NCBI RefSeq assembly: GCF_017377715.1
Contig: NZ_JAFVMF010000011.1
Location: 1-64,000, forward strand
DNA: 64,000 nucleotides
Direction of reading: 5' to 3'
From: Acetobacter sacchari
GTDB taxonomy: Bacteria > Pseudomonadota > Alphaproteobacteria > Acetobacterales > Acetobacteraceae
Shown here: piece after piece, positions 9,540-18,289 of the stretch
How positions within the stretch are numbered: the first letter of the stretch is position 1
Layout: each line of letters starts with the position of its first letter
Translations under genes and position numbers: made by a program
Notes under the pieces: model-generated
What the model was told of the DNA's origin: nothing
Databases searched by the model: none
The model's input: only the letters and a program-made list of their open reading frames with translations

Positions 9540-10358
9540 ATGCCGATAATGGAATCTGCCGCTGGGGGCGCTCTGATGCGCGGCGCCCGCTCGGTCGGAC
9601 GATTCGCGCTCGACCTGGTCCTGCCGCCGACCTGCGTGAGTTGCGGCGCAGAGGTCGACCGCGCCGGGGCGCTCTGCCCTGACTGCTTCGCACGGCTTCG
9701 TCTGATCGGTGCGCCACGCTGCGACCGCTGTGGCGTCCCTCTGGCCGCAGACTCCCATCTTGGGGCGACGTCATGCTGCGTTCGCTGCGAGCGTCGGCCT
9801 CCAGTCTGGGTGCAGGCCAGAGCCGCCTATGTCTACGACGACGCATCGCGGGATCTGATTCTCGCCTTGAAATACGCCGATCAGACGCAGAATGCCGCGT
9901 TCCTCGCGCGGCAGATGTCGCGGGCGGGGGCTGACATGCTGGTGGACGCCGATCTGCTCGTTCCGGTGCCCGTGCATTGGCGTCGTTTGCTCCAGCGCCG
10001 CTATAATCAGGCCGCGCTGCTGGCCCGAGCCGTCAGCCGGATGTCCGGCGTTCCGGTGCTGGTCGACGCTCCTCGGCGCCCGCGCGCTACGGCTCGCCTT
10101 GTCGGGTTTTCCGCTGCTGAGCGGGCACGGGAAATGACCGAAGCCATTGTGATCAACCCTAAGAGACAGGCCTTGCTGGCGGGCCGCAGAGTGGTTCTGG
10201 TCGATGACGTGCTGACGACCGGGGCGACGGCTTCGGCGTGCAGCGCCGTGCTGTTGGCTGCAGGCGCTGCGAGCGTCGGGATTTTGGCCGCAGCCCGCAC
10301 GCTACGCCCTGAAACTGAGGACGCGGACGCGCCCGCATGGCTGAACGAGGGGCCGTAA
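9540..10358 (+). CDS. comF: ComF family amidophosphoribosyltransferase-like protein
   Basis: A 272-residue ComF-family protein. The N-terminus has a four-cysteine zinc ribbon (CVSC...CPDC) and a second CDRC/CVRC set. The C-terminal half has the phosphoribosyltransferase signature VVLVDDVLTTGATASAC. Family members act in DNA uptake or ssDNA handling in some bacteria, but the reaction is not defined. I chose ATG 9540 because AGGAGAG at 9528-9534 is well placed; TTG 9516 and ATG 9549 are alternatives. It precedes grxC and DUF1178, a frequent alphaproteobacterial order. Confidence 0.85.
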   Translation: MPIMESAAGGALMRGARSVGRFALDLVLPPTCVSCGAEVDRAGALCPDCFARLRLIGAPRCDRCGVPLAADSHLGATSCCVRCERRPPVWVQARAAYVYDDASRDLILALKYADQTQNAAFLARQMSRAGADMLVDADLLVPVPVHWRRLLQRRYNQAALLARAVSRMSGVPVLVDAPRRPRATARLVGFSAAERAREMTEAIVINPKRQALLAGRRVVLVDDVLTTGATASACSAVLLAAGAASVGILAAARTLRPETEDADAPAWLNEGP

Positions 10359-10526
10359 GATTCACGCCGTTACGCATCACATGCATGGCGCCTGTGACAG
10401 AGGCGCAAGACACGGTATGGTGTAAAGCAGATCGCTCGTTCCGACGTATGGCCAGACGCGATGTCGAACGACACGCGCGCTGAAGCGCCGACAGATGCGT
10501 CGGGGCGAGAAAATGCCGGAGTTACG

Positions 10527-10787
10527 ATGCCTAGCGTAGAGATTTACACGCAGCCGGGTTGCCCCTACTGCCACCGCGCCGTCGCCTTGCTCGAGCATAA
10601 GGGCGTTGCATTTACCGAAATCAATGCTCCTCGAGGAACGCCGGAACGTGAGACGGCGATACAGCGTTCGGGCGGGCAGACCACCGTTCCGCAGATTTTT
10701 ATCGACGGGCAGGGTATTGGCGGCTGCGACGATCTTTTCTCCTTGGAGCGGCGTGGGGCGCTCGATCCTTTGCTGGGTCAGGCCTGA
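10527..10787 (+). CDS. grxC: Glutaredoxin 3
   Basis: A glutathione-dependent thiol-disulfide oxidoreductase of 86 residues, the usual glutaredoxin size. The redox motif CPYC is at residues 12-15 (YTQPGCPYCHRA), the cis-proline lies in TTVPQIFIDG, and the glutathione-binding GGCDDL follows. The open frame extends to 10461, but the extra 22 residues are not family-like; ATG 10527 has GGAG at 10518-10521. It follows comF and precedes the DUF1178 gene. Confidence 0.94.
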   Translation: MPSVEIYTQPGCPYCHRAVALLEHKGVAFTEINAPRGTPERETAIQRSGGQTTVPQIFIDGQGIGGCDDLFSLERRGALDPLLGQA

Positions 10788-10821
10788 GCGCCATGGGGGG
10801 ATTGCGCGGGAGTAAGGGGCG

Positions 10822-11289
10822 GTGATTCATTATCAGCTGCGGTGCGCAGCCGGTCATGAATTCGAAGGGTGGTTCCGTAACTCGACAGCCTTCGACGATC
10901 AGGCGGCGCGCGGCCTTCTTTCCTGCCCGCAATGCGGCGCGAGCGACGTCGTGCGGGCGCTGATGGCGCCGTCGGTCGTCACGGCTCCGTCTCGCGCCCC
11001 TCAGGCCGCCAGGCCGTCTTCTGGCTCGGGTGAAGTTCCCGCGTCCGGCCATGCCGCGGGCCCGATCCCGGACGCGTTGCTTGCCGCCCTGCAGCGTCTG
11101 CGTCGCGAGGTCGAGACAAATGCGGAGCATGTTGGCGACAGTTTCGCTGATGAAGCGTTGCGTATGCACCGCAAGGAAGCCGATGAGCGGGCGATCTATG
11201 GCAGCATGTCCGATGAACAACGCGAAGCGCTGGAAGATGAGGGCGTACCATTCCAAAGCATTCCGTGGGTTGCGCGCTCTGACGGGTGA
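10822..11289 (+). CDS. DUF1178 family protein
   Basis: A 155-residue cytosolic protein starting at GTG 10822. It begins IHYQLRCAAGHEFEGWFRNSTAF and has LLSCPQCGASDVVRALMAP, the conserved DUF1178 pattern with putative zinc-binding cysteines in the first 45 residues. A variable Ala/Ser/Pro linker follows, then a helical C-terminus (ALQRLRREVETNAEHVG...EEGVPFQSIPW) that is also family-typical. The function is unknown. Position after grxC is conserved in relatives. Its end overlaps the probable start of the DUF2147 gene. Confidence 0.88.
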   Translation: MIHYQLRCAAGHEFEGWFRNSTAFDDQAARGLLSCPQCGASDVVRALMAPSVVTAPSRAPQAARPSSGSGEVPASGHAAGPIPDALLAALQRLRREVETNAEHVGDSFADEALRMHRKEADERAIYGSMSDEQREALEDEGVPFQSIPWVARSDG

Positions 11290-11785
11290 TAACGTCCGGC
11301 GCGCGGCGTTCGCTTTTTTCGCGATTGCCGTAGCCGACATATCCTCCGCCAGCGCACAGCAGGCGGGCGCCAACGCCACGTCAACGGCTGCCCCGCTCGA
11401 CCCCGGAACGCTTGGGGGGCTGTGGCTGAGTGAGAAGCATGATGGCGTCTTCAGCATCCGCAGTTGCGGCGATACGATCTGCGGCGCCCTTGTCGGAATG
11501 CAGTACGACGGCCCCGAGATTCCGCGTGGCAAGCACGGTCAGTCCGAGTGCGGCCTGACGATGTTGACGGATTTCAGGCCAAGCGACGATACGTCCGGCC
11601 GGTGGGAGGGGCATATTCTCGACCCGGACTCCGACAAAACTTATGATGCGCAAATCTGGTCACCGCGCCCGAATGTGATGAAGCTGCGCGGCTACGTGGG
11701 TATACCTCTCTTTGGCCAGACGCAGACATGGACACGTTACTCTGGACCAATAGGGGCCGCCTGCAGGTTGCCGGAAAACCCCTGA
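11237..11785 (+). CDS. Exported DUF2147 protein
   Basis: A secreted DUF2147 protein. The mature domain contains GLWLSEKHDGVFSIRSCG, CGALVG, SECGLTMLTDF, GRWEGHILDPDSDKTYDAQI and LKLRGY-like MKLRGYVGIPLFGQTQTW, all diagnostic of the family. The signal region RRAAFAFFAIAVADISSASA precedes it. The start is unsettled: ATG 11237 gives 182 residues and a 52-base overlap with the upstream gene, while TTG 11270 gives a shorter n-region that looks more like a normal signal peptide. Function is unknown; family members are small periplasmic beta proteins. Confidence 0.82.
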   Translation: MRAYHSKAFRGLRALTGDNVRRAAFAFFAIAVADISSASAQQAGANATSTAAPLDPGTLGGLWLSEKHDGVFSIRSCGDTICGALVGMQYDGPEIPRGKHGQSECGLTMLTDFRPSDDTSGRWEGHILDPDSDKTYDAQIWSPRPNVMKLRGYVGIPLFGQTQTWTRYSGPIGAACRLPENP

Positions 11786-11820
11786 ACTACGTGCGCCGGG
11801 CAGGTCAATAAGGAAGAACA

Positions 11821-13146
11821 ATGGAAAACTGGAATATCAGCCGTCGGGTTCTCGGCTCATCACTTGTCGCCGCCGGGGTCGCTGGCGCCGCATGGCGTGC
11901 ATCGGCGGCAGCTCCGAAACCAGCGGCGCCTCCGCCGACGCCTCCCGCCGAACCCTTGCCCGCAGGAGCGCTGCCCAAGACTACGCCAGAAGCCGCAGCG
12001 GCGCAGTCAAGCGGAGAGCGTGTGTTGTGCTACGTTGGGGGTTACACGAAGCACGGGCCGCCGGAAGCCAACGCGAAGGGCGTGACGTTGTTCGAGATGA
12101 ATCCGGACAACGGCGTGCTGACCCATCTTTCCGTGTTCGAAGACACCGACAATCCGTCGTTCCTCGCGCTCTCCCATGATCGCCGCTTTCTCTACGCCTG
12201 CAACGAACTGGAAGATTACGGGGCGAACAAGGACAGCGGGGCAGCGACGGCGTTCTCCATCGATCCGCGCACCGGCGTGCTGACGAAGCTGAACACCGTG
12301 ACGTCGGCTGGCGCCAATCCGGCGCATCTGAGCGTTCATCCGTCGGGCCGCTTCCTGCTGGTCGCCAATTATTCCAGTGGCAGCGTCGCCGTCATTCGAA
12401 TCAAGGACGACGGAAGCCTTGGCGAGCGGACGGCCCTCGTGAAGAACTCCGGGCCGCGCATGCCTGAGCGGGCGAAGGACAACCCTCCCGGAAATTACGC
12501 TGTCAGCGACCATTCAGGCGCCCATGCGCACATGGTGCAGGCTGACGTGGCGGGACGCTTCGTCCTTGTCGCCGACGCCGGGCTCGATCGTATCTACGTG
12601 TTCACGCTCGATCCTGATCACGGAACGCTGACGCCCGCGAAAATACCGTTCCACGCAATGGAGCCGGGCTCGGCGCCTCGGCATTTCTGCTTCAGCCCGG
12701 ACGGAAAGACGATCTACATTCTGGGCGAGCAGAATTCCCGCGTGGTCGTTGCGGATTATGACACTGACACCGGCGCGATCTCGCCACGTCAGAGCATCTC
12801 CACCGTTACGTCGCATTTCCGAGGCAGCACCATCGCCGCTGGAATCATGCTGCATCCGAACGGAAAATTCCTTTACGTCACGAACCGTCTGGGCAACTCC
12901 ATAGCTGTGTTCGGCGTCAAGCCCGATCGTTCTCTGGCGCTTCTGGACGAGGTGTGGGCGCGTGCGGATTACGGACGGTCGCTGAGCTTCGATCCCGCTG
13001 CAAAATTCCTTTTCGTCGCCAACCAGCGCAGTGATTCGATCACCTCGTTCAAGGTTGATCCCACGACAGGCGCGCTGGATTTCACCTGGACGTTTACGCC
13101 GGTAGGCACGCCGACGGCTTTCGCGTTTACGACCACCAAGGCCTGA
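11821..13146 (+). CDS. Exported lactonase-family beta-propeller (6-phosphogluconolactonase-like)
   Basis: A 441-residue seven-bladed propeller of the YbhE/Pgl lactonase family. The N-terminus NISRRVLGSSLVAAGVAG has the twin-Arg pattern SRRVL followed by a hydrophobic stretch, so export by Tat is likely; a Pro/Ala linker (residues 36-60) leads to the propeller starting VLCYVGGYTKHG. Repeated blade motifs are visible (NPSFLALSHDRRFLYACNE, NPAHLSVHPSGRFLLVANY, HPNGKFLYVTNR). Cytoplasmic Pgl hydrolyses 6-phosphogluconolactone; a periplasmic version in a sugar-oxidising bacterium would more plausibly act on unphosphorylated aldonolactones, which is inference. A strong terminator follows. Confidence 0.85.
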   Translation: MENWNISRRVLGSSLVAAGVAGAAWRASAAAPKPAAPPPTPPAEPLPAGALPKTTPEAAAAQSSGERVLCYVGGYTKHGPPEANAKGVTLFEMNPDNGVLTHLSVFEDTDNPSFLALSHDRRFLYACNELEDYGANKDSGAATAFSIDPRTGVLTKLNTVTSAGANPAHLSVHPSGRFLLVANYSSGSVAVIRIKDDGSLGERTALVKNSGPRMPERAKDNPPGNYAVSDHSGAHAHMVQADVAGRFVLVADAGLDRIYVFTLDPDHGTLTPAKIPFHAMEPGSAPRHFCFSPDGKTIYILGEQNSRVVVADYDTDTGAISPRQSISTVTSHFRGSTIAAGIMLHPNGKFLYVTNRLGNSIAVFGVKPDRSLALLDEVWARADYGRSLSFDPAAKFLFVANQRSDSITSFKVDPTTGALDFTWTFTPVGTPTAFAFTTTKA

Positions 13147-13191
13147 GGACGCTCTTCATAAGGCGACTAAAGTAAAATTTCCTGCCACGAG

Positions 13192-13229
13192 ACGCGCCTG
13201 CGTTCCCTTGGGAATACGGGCGCGTTTTT
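13192..13229 (+). terminator. Rho-independent terminator after the lactonase gene
   Basis: ACGCGCC (13192-13198) pairs with GGCGCGT (13219-13225), and GCGTTCCC (13200-13207) continues against GGGAATAC (13210-13217). The stem is followed by TTTTT (13225-13229). It ends the rightward run before the convergent TonB receptor gene. Confidence 0.88.
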
Positions 13230-13274
13230 CGTTGGCGGGCGTTGTGACGTGAAACGGCTTATCGCGGGCGAGCG

Positions 13275-15551
13275 CTACCAGCTTGCGCGAACGCTACCGA
13301 GCACCTGCCTACGCTGCCCATAATAACATGTCGTCGTTCCCGAGCAGCTGGCGACATAGGTTTTGTCAAACAGGTTGTTGATATTCAGTCCGATGCGCCA
13401 CCGGTTGCTTCGTCCAAAATCATAGTGGACGGCGGCGTCGAAGAGGGTGACAGCCGGTGTTGCGAACGTATCGTTGTTGTCGCCTTCGATGTTGCCGATA
13501 TATCTCATCCCCATGCCAACACCCAGACCAGTCAAAGCAGGTATCAGCCCGGGCTGCATCTGGTAGTCGCCCCATAGAGAGACGGTATTACGTGGAATAA
13601 GAGTCGGGCGCTTGCCGTTCTGGCCTATGGTGGATTTACGAATAACCGGATCAAGATATGTATAGGCGAATACAAGGTCGAACCCTGATCCAAGGCTGAC
13701 GTTTGCGGACGTTTCGAAGCCCTTGACGCGAACTTCGCCGGTTTGAATTGTGTTAAGAGCGTTTGATGGATCGGTCTGGCTCACATTCGTTTGGGTAAGG
13801 TCAAAGAGCGAAGCCGTCAGGAAGCTCGATTTGTCCTTCGGCTGATATTTCGCGCCGACCTCTACCTGTTTCCCGTAGGTCGGCTTGAAAGCCTGTCCGT
13901 AGAAATTGACGCCCGTAACTGGCTGGAAAGAGCGTGCATACGACGCGTAAGCCATGAGGCCGAATGGAAAAAGATAACCGATGCCCCCGCGATAGGTGAA
14001 AACTCCGTTGTTCTGGCCACTTGTGACTGCGCTCGAACTGGTCGTGGTCAAAGTCGCAGTATTCGTCCAGTCGTAACGCCCGCCGAGGTTCACCAGGATG
14101 CGGTCCGTGATTTTGATTTGATCCTGAAAATAAAGTCCTTTTTGTTCTGATTGCTGGACGATGTGGGTCGTCATTTTAATGGCGGGCTGGATTGTATACA
14201 CCGGATTGAAAATATTGAGCTGCGTGCCGGTCGTGTAACCATAATCCTGAGCAAGATCGTAACGAGAATAGTCGAATCCGAGTAATACGGTCTGATCCAC
14301 TGGACGGGTATGAATATGACCGACAAGACGACTGTCGGACGTGTATAATTGCCCAGACGCCACCTCACGAAACGCGAGACGGTTTATATGGATCATGTCT
14401 GCGCTCAGGCTGGTGCTATAGGCCTGTGACCAGTTCAGATCGAGCCCGAGATATCGGAAGCTCTGCTGAAAACGCCAATTGCTGTTGAAACGATGTTCGT
14501 AAAGAAAGCCGACCGCGTATTGGTTCCGATCCCACTTGTCGAGATCAGGTGATCCAAGGAAGCTGGATGTGCTCAGCTTTCCATTCGGATTGTAAAGCGC
14601 CGTCCCATAGGCCGGATAGAACTGATCCCCTGACGTATGATCATGCAGATAAGACGACAGGAAGGTGAAATCGTCCTTCGGGGTGATGTGCCAGGTAAAA
14701 GAGGGCGCAACATAGATGCGGTTGTCCTTCACATAATGGACCTGAGTATCCGCATCGCGCGCCAGCCCGACAATACGTCCGTCTACAGCTCCCCCGGTTC
14801 CCGGGATGGAGCCGGTCATGTCGAACTGTCCCTGATATCGCGCCCAGGAACCGGCGACGAACTGCAGTTCATGATACGGCGTGGAACTTGGCTTTTTGCT
14901 GACCATGTTTACCAACCCACCCGGCGCCGCCTGTCCGTAGAGCACCGAGGACGGTCCATTCAGCACCTCTGCACGGTCCAGTCCATATTGCTCCTGAACG
15001 GGTCCGGTCGTGCCTGCGGTAAGACGCATGCCATCGAGGTACATACCATACGTCGTAACATCGAAGCCGCGGATGCGGATCCAGTCGAAGCGGGAGTCTG
15101 CGCCATAGGTATCCGGATTGACGCCCGGCGCGTAGCGCAGAGCCTCGCCGATTGATTGCACCAGACGTTCCGTCATGAAGGCGCGGGTGACGACCGACAC
15201 GCTTTGTGTCGTCTCCAGAAGCGGAGTGTCGGTCTTTGTGCCTGCCGACGCGCTGGTAGCGACCATGCGGCGGCCGAGAACATTAATGCTCTCGGGCTTT
15301 GCTGCCGCCAGAGCGCCGTGAAGCGGGGGGGATGAAGCTTTTCCGCTCGCGCCTGATGGGGAAGGGGGCGCTGCCGTCGCGGCGGCCTTGTTGACGTCCT
15401 GTTGAGGAGCGCGCGCGCGGACATACCGGGCATTGGCGGCATATGCGTGACCGGCCAAAAGCCCGGTCATGGCTGCGCCGCCGAGGAGAAATTTTGGAAC
15501 AGTCTTTACATCCAGGGAAAATCTGAGAGCGAGCATCGGCTTCTTGTGCAT
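13275..15551 (-). CDS. TonB-dependent siderophore receptor
   Basis: A 758-residue outer-membrane receptor for ferric siderophores. A signal peptide ends near HAYA at residue 38. An Ala/Pro-rich linker and a TonB-box-like PESINVLG segment precede the plug domain (TPLLETTQSVSVVTRAFM, RGFDVTTYGMYLDGMR, RAEVLNGPSSVLYGQAAPGG, all family-typical). A 22-strand-barrel C-terminus ends with the standard GLNINNLFDKTYVASC and a terminal aromatic (SVRASW). The layout resembles ferrichrome/hydroxamate receptors of the FhuA/FoxA group; no FecA-type signalling domain is present. A Fur box lies 50 bases upstream. No ABC transporter or TonB genes are adjacent. Confidence 0.92.
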   Translation of the reverse strand: MHKKPMLALRFSLDVKTVPKFLLGGAAMTGLLAGHAYAANARYVRARAPQQDVNKAAATAAPPSPSGASGKASSPPLHGALAAAKPESINVLGRRMVATSASAGTKTDTPLLETTQSVSVVTRAFMTERLVQSIGEALRYAPGVNPDTYGADSRFDWIRIRGFDVTTYGMYLDGMRLTAGTTGPVQEQYGLDRAEVLNGPSSVLYGQAAPGGLVNMVSKKPSSTPYHELQFVAGSWARYQGQFDMTGSIPGTGGAVDGRIVGLARDADTQVHYVKDNRIYVAPSFTWHITPKDDFTFLSSYLHDHTSGDQFYPAYGTALYNPNGKLSTSSFLGSPDLDKWDRNQYAVGFLYEHRFNSNWRFQQSFRYLGLDLNWSQAYSTSLSADMIHINRLAFREVASGQLYTSDSRLVGHIHTRPVDQTVLLGFDYSRYDLAQDYGYTTGTQLNIFNPVYTIQPAIKMTTHIVQQSEQKGLYFQDQIKITDRILVNLGGRYDWTNTATLTTTSSSAVTSGQNNGVFTYRGGIGYLFPFGLMAYASYARSFQPVTGVNFYGQAFKPTYGKQVEVGAKYQPKDKSSFLTASLFDLTQTNVSQTDPSNALNTIQTGEVRVKGFETSANVSLGSGFDLVFAYTYLDPVIRKSTIGQNGKRPTLIPRNTVSLWGDYQMQPGLIPALTGLGVGMGMRYIGNIEGDNNDTFATPAVTLFDAAVHYDFGRSNRWRIGLNINNLFDKTYVASCSGTTTCYYGQRRQVLGSVRASW

Positions 15552-15602
15552 TTTTGTGACCGCGCAAAGGAGACATCCGCCAAAAACGGCCTCGAGTTAT
15601 TA

Positions 15603-15625
15603 TTGCAAGTGATAGTGATTCGCAA
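15603..15625 (-). promoter_or_regulatory. Fur box upstream of the siderophore receptor
   Basis: The 23 bases read on the minus strand begin TTGCGAATCA and end TCACTTGCAA, an imperfect palindrome with TTGC/GCAA ends and the AATCAnTATCA core of classical iron boxes. It lies 52-74 bases upstream of the receptor start, where it would cover a promoter, so iron-dependent repression by Fur is likely. Confidence 0.75.
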
Positions 15626-16083
15626 CATAATATGTCGAGAATGAATTCGACGGTTAAGCCCACAAGATGACCACGCCGACCCAGCTGCGCGCGGTGAAGG
15701 CGCCGCTGAAACGACGTCGTCCTCTGAAGCATTCATGGCGAGATTGTTCAGCAACGATACTGCTTCGACGGGACCGGGGCGCCATTCCCGACGCCGCCAG
15801 CGCGCGCGGCCTTGAACAGGGACATGCATCAGTTATAGCCGCATGATCCCGTGACCGTGCGGCTGTCGAGGTTTCGGTAATCCACGGAATCTCGATCTGA
15901 TCGGGTCTGCCGGCGTCCTGGAGAACCGCAGGGTCGGTTCAGTCAGCTTCAGGAAGCAGGGCCGTTCGCGGTGTCAGGGAAAGCGCAAAGCGGGAAACAG
16001 CGCGACAGCAGACGCCCACGGCTCGGACGATGACGACGAAAGTGGGAGCGGCGCGAGCGAATAGTTATCCGCGCCCGCTGGTT
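15626..16083. other. Intergenic region with no recognised gene
   Basis: About 460 bases between the Fur box and the end of the phospholipase-like gene. Short frames on both strands have arginine/proline-rich translations typical of shadow frames in GC-rich DNA. I see no RNA gene or clear terminator. Confidence 0.5.
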
Positions 16084-18234
16084 TCAGGATTTACGCGTAG
16101 CGTCGCCAAATGGGCCACCGGGCGGAGGTCGCGCTCCGAGCACCTTGCCCATGCCCGGATCCGTGTTGCTGGGATGACCGTCTTCCACATGCCCAGCCAA
16201 TACCGTTTCATATGAACGATCCTCGACCTCGCCGATCTTCAGATCATACCACCCACTGGTATCGGTAACAGAGACGCTTACGCTTTTTTCTTCATGCGGA
16301 GGAATGACATGCTGGACGGAAACGCCAGTGTAGATGTCGGTCAGCAACATATGCGCTCGCCGACCGCCATGGTTGGTCAGGATCACCACCAGCGAGTGGT
16401 GGTCGCGGCCGGTTTTTGTGGCGACGCCTACCTGCGCTGCAGACGCATCGGCGAAAGCTCCCTTGAATGAGCGGTAAAATCCGTTCGGCCCATGAACAGC
16501 TACATCGTAGGCTCGTTCCTGCAAACCGTCCCAGGAGGTGCGCAGATTCTCACCACCTGTAACCGTGTAGAAGCGTGGGGATGAGATGCCCAGTCCATCG
16601 CGTAATTGAAAAATTGCTGCAGAATTTCCACTGTTTTCGAAATTCAACGATAGCGTATCCCTGCGGCGGTGCGGCGTCGCTGACACATGCAGATCGTAAG
16701 GAAGGGCGCGTGCCGGACGTGTACCGGTTTCCTGCTCGGGCATTCGCTGAAGGTCCGAGGGGCGGGGGGATGGAACATCACGACGTTCATGATTTTTCGG
16801 AGCGAATGGCGCTGTGGACGGCAATGCCGGAGATTTGTCATTCGCAGATGAAAAATCGAACGCAGACGTCAAATCTCCTGCGACCGCGCGCCTCCATGGC
16901 GTTATATTATCTTCGGCGAAAGCCGATCCGCCCATGTCGAACCGTCTTTCAAGAAAACGGATGAGCGAGGTGTGATCGAACACTTGTGAATTTACCCATC
17001 CGCCGCGGCTCCAGGGTGAAATGACCAGCATGGGCACGCGCGGCCCCATGCCGTAAGGGCCTGCCGCGAATTTGGCGGAACCTGGAAAAAACTCGTCGTC
17101 CGTTGCAATCGTGGATGCGCCGCGCGTCGTGTCGAACGGGGGGAGCGGCGGAACTACGTGGTCGAAAAATCCGCCGCTTCCGTCATATGTCAGAAATAGA
17201 GCCGTACGTCCCCAGATATCAGGATTGGATGTCAGGATATCGAGGACACGTCCTGCGTACCAGGCCCCGTAATTTGCAGGCCAGTCCGCGCGCTCGGAAT
17301 ACGCTTCCGGAGCGACGATCCAGGAAACCTGTGGCAATACGCCGCTCTTCACATCGGCTTCGAAATCGGCGAGCAGCGCGTTTCCATTACCAGCGTGGGC
17401 GCCGCTTCGGGCGGCGCGGGCGAGGGGCGTCCCATCCGCCGCCGCCTGAAATCGCTTGAAACGGAGCAGGGTGTTATCGCCGCCGTTGCCGGCAAAGGCT
17501 TCGGGAGATGCGCCCCAATGGCCTTCTGCAGTCAGCCCCTGCCCGGCATCCTGATACACGCGCCACGACACCCCAACCATGTCCAGTCGCTCGGGGCAGG
17601 TTCGCCACGAGTAGCCGTCGCCCGCGTCGTCCAGCATCGGCCCGCCGTTCCTGCCGTCGTTGCCGACCCAACCGCTCCACATGCAGGACCGGTTTGGACC
17701 GGCAGGCCCCAGTACGGACGAGTAATAGGAGTCACAGACCGTGAAAGCGTCCGCCAGTGCGTAGTGATACGGAATGTCGTCGCGGAGCATATGGACCATG
17801 CTGGCCGCTTCTTTGGCCTGAGCCCAGTCGCTCCAATGGCCGTAACCAGCCGCACGTTGCATGGCCTCCCAATCATCGGAAGGGCGTGAGAGTGGACGGG
17901 CTCCCAGATCCGGTTCGTCAGGCCGGAAAGGAAACACGGCGGCATTTCCATCGGGCTGCGCCCAGATGGCGGCGCCGGACGAAAGGCGCGCAGGGTGCGG
18001 GTCGTTGAACCCGCGCACGCCCTGAAGCGCTCCGAAATAATGATCGAACGACCGTCCCGACTGCATCAGGATGACGACGTGTTCGACATCTTCGATGGAA
18101 TGTGTTCGGCGGTATGCGGGTAACGCCATGGCGCGGCGGACGCCGCGTTCAAAACTCGTGGAGAGCGCTGCTGCGCTCAACCCCTGCAACACCGCCCTGC
18201 GACCGCTCAAGGACTTCCCGAACGCCCCCGTCAT
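16084..18234 (-). CDS. Phospholipase C family protein lacking most catalytic residues
   Basis: A 716-residue homologue of the phosphocholine-type phospholipase C/acid phosphatase superfamily. A twin-Arg signal (SGRRAVLQGLSAAAL) begins it, the catalytic-domain scaffold runs to about residue 430, and two C-terminal beta domains (about 510-700) end in AGHVEDGHPSNTDPGMG, as in the family. The key motifs are altered. The usual QENRSFDHYFG is QSGRSFDHYFG (S59, G60). The nucleophile motif, G-T-N-x-NR in relatives, is GPAGPNR (A178). The usual YDENDGFFDH is YDGSGGFFDH (D351 kept, then G352, S353, G354). SEHP is SERA (R315). By family knowledge (AcpA Glu43, Asn44, Ser175, Asp386, Glu387) four of five metal or nucleophile positions are lost while the scaffold stays intact. 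It is probably an exported pseudoenzyme or one with changed chemistry. Confidence 0.85.
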   Translation of the reverse strand: MTGAFGKSLSGRRAVLQGLSAAALSTSFERGVRRAMALPAYRRTHSIEDVEHVVILMQSGRSFDHYFGALQGVRGFNDPHPARLSSGAAIWAQPDGNAAVFPFRPDEPDLGARPLSRPSDDWEAMQRAAGYGHWSDWAQAKEAASMVHMLRDDIPYHYALADAFTVCDSYYSSVLGPAGPNRSCMWSGWVGNDGRNGGPMLDDAGDGYSWRTCPERLDMVGVSWRVYQDAGQGLTAEGHWGASPEAFAGNGGDNTLLRFKRFQAAADGTPLARAARSGAHAGNGNALLADFEADVKSGVLPQVSWIVAPEAYSERADWPANYGAWYAGRVLDILTSNPDIWGRTALFLTYDGSGGFFDHVVPPLPPFDTTRGASTIATDDEFFPGSAKFAAGPYGMGPRVPMLVISPWSRGGWVNSQVFDHTSLIRFLERRFDMGGSAFAEDNITPWRRAVAGDLTSAFDFSSANDKSPALPSTAPFAPKNHERRDVPSPRPSDLQRMPEQETGTRPARALPYDLHVSATPHRRRDTLSLNFENSGNSAAIFQLRDGLGISSPRFYTVTGGENLRTSWDGLQERAYDVAVHGPNGFYRSFKGAFADASAAQVGVATKTGRDHHSLVVILTNHGGRRAHMLLTDIYTGVSVQHVIPPHEEKSVSVSVTDTSGWYDLKIGEVEDRSYETVLAGHVEDGHPSNTDPGMGKVLGARPPPGGPFGDATRKS

Positions 18235-18289
18235 TGCGACGCCATCGACGAAGTGCGCGGAGCTTGCGCCGTCGATGCCGCGCGGGAGA

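Noticed and set aside
15506-15829. 107-codon minus-strand frame over the Fur box region
   Set aside because: It covers the receptor start and Fur box and is basic and low in hydrophobic pattern; a shadow frame.
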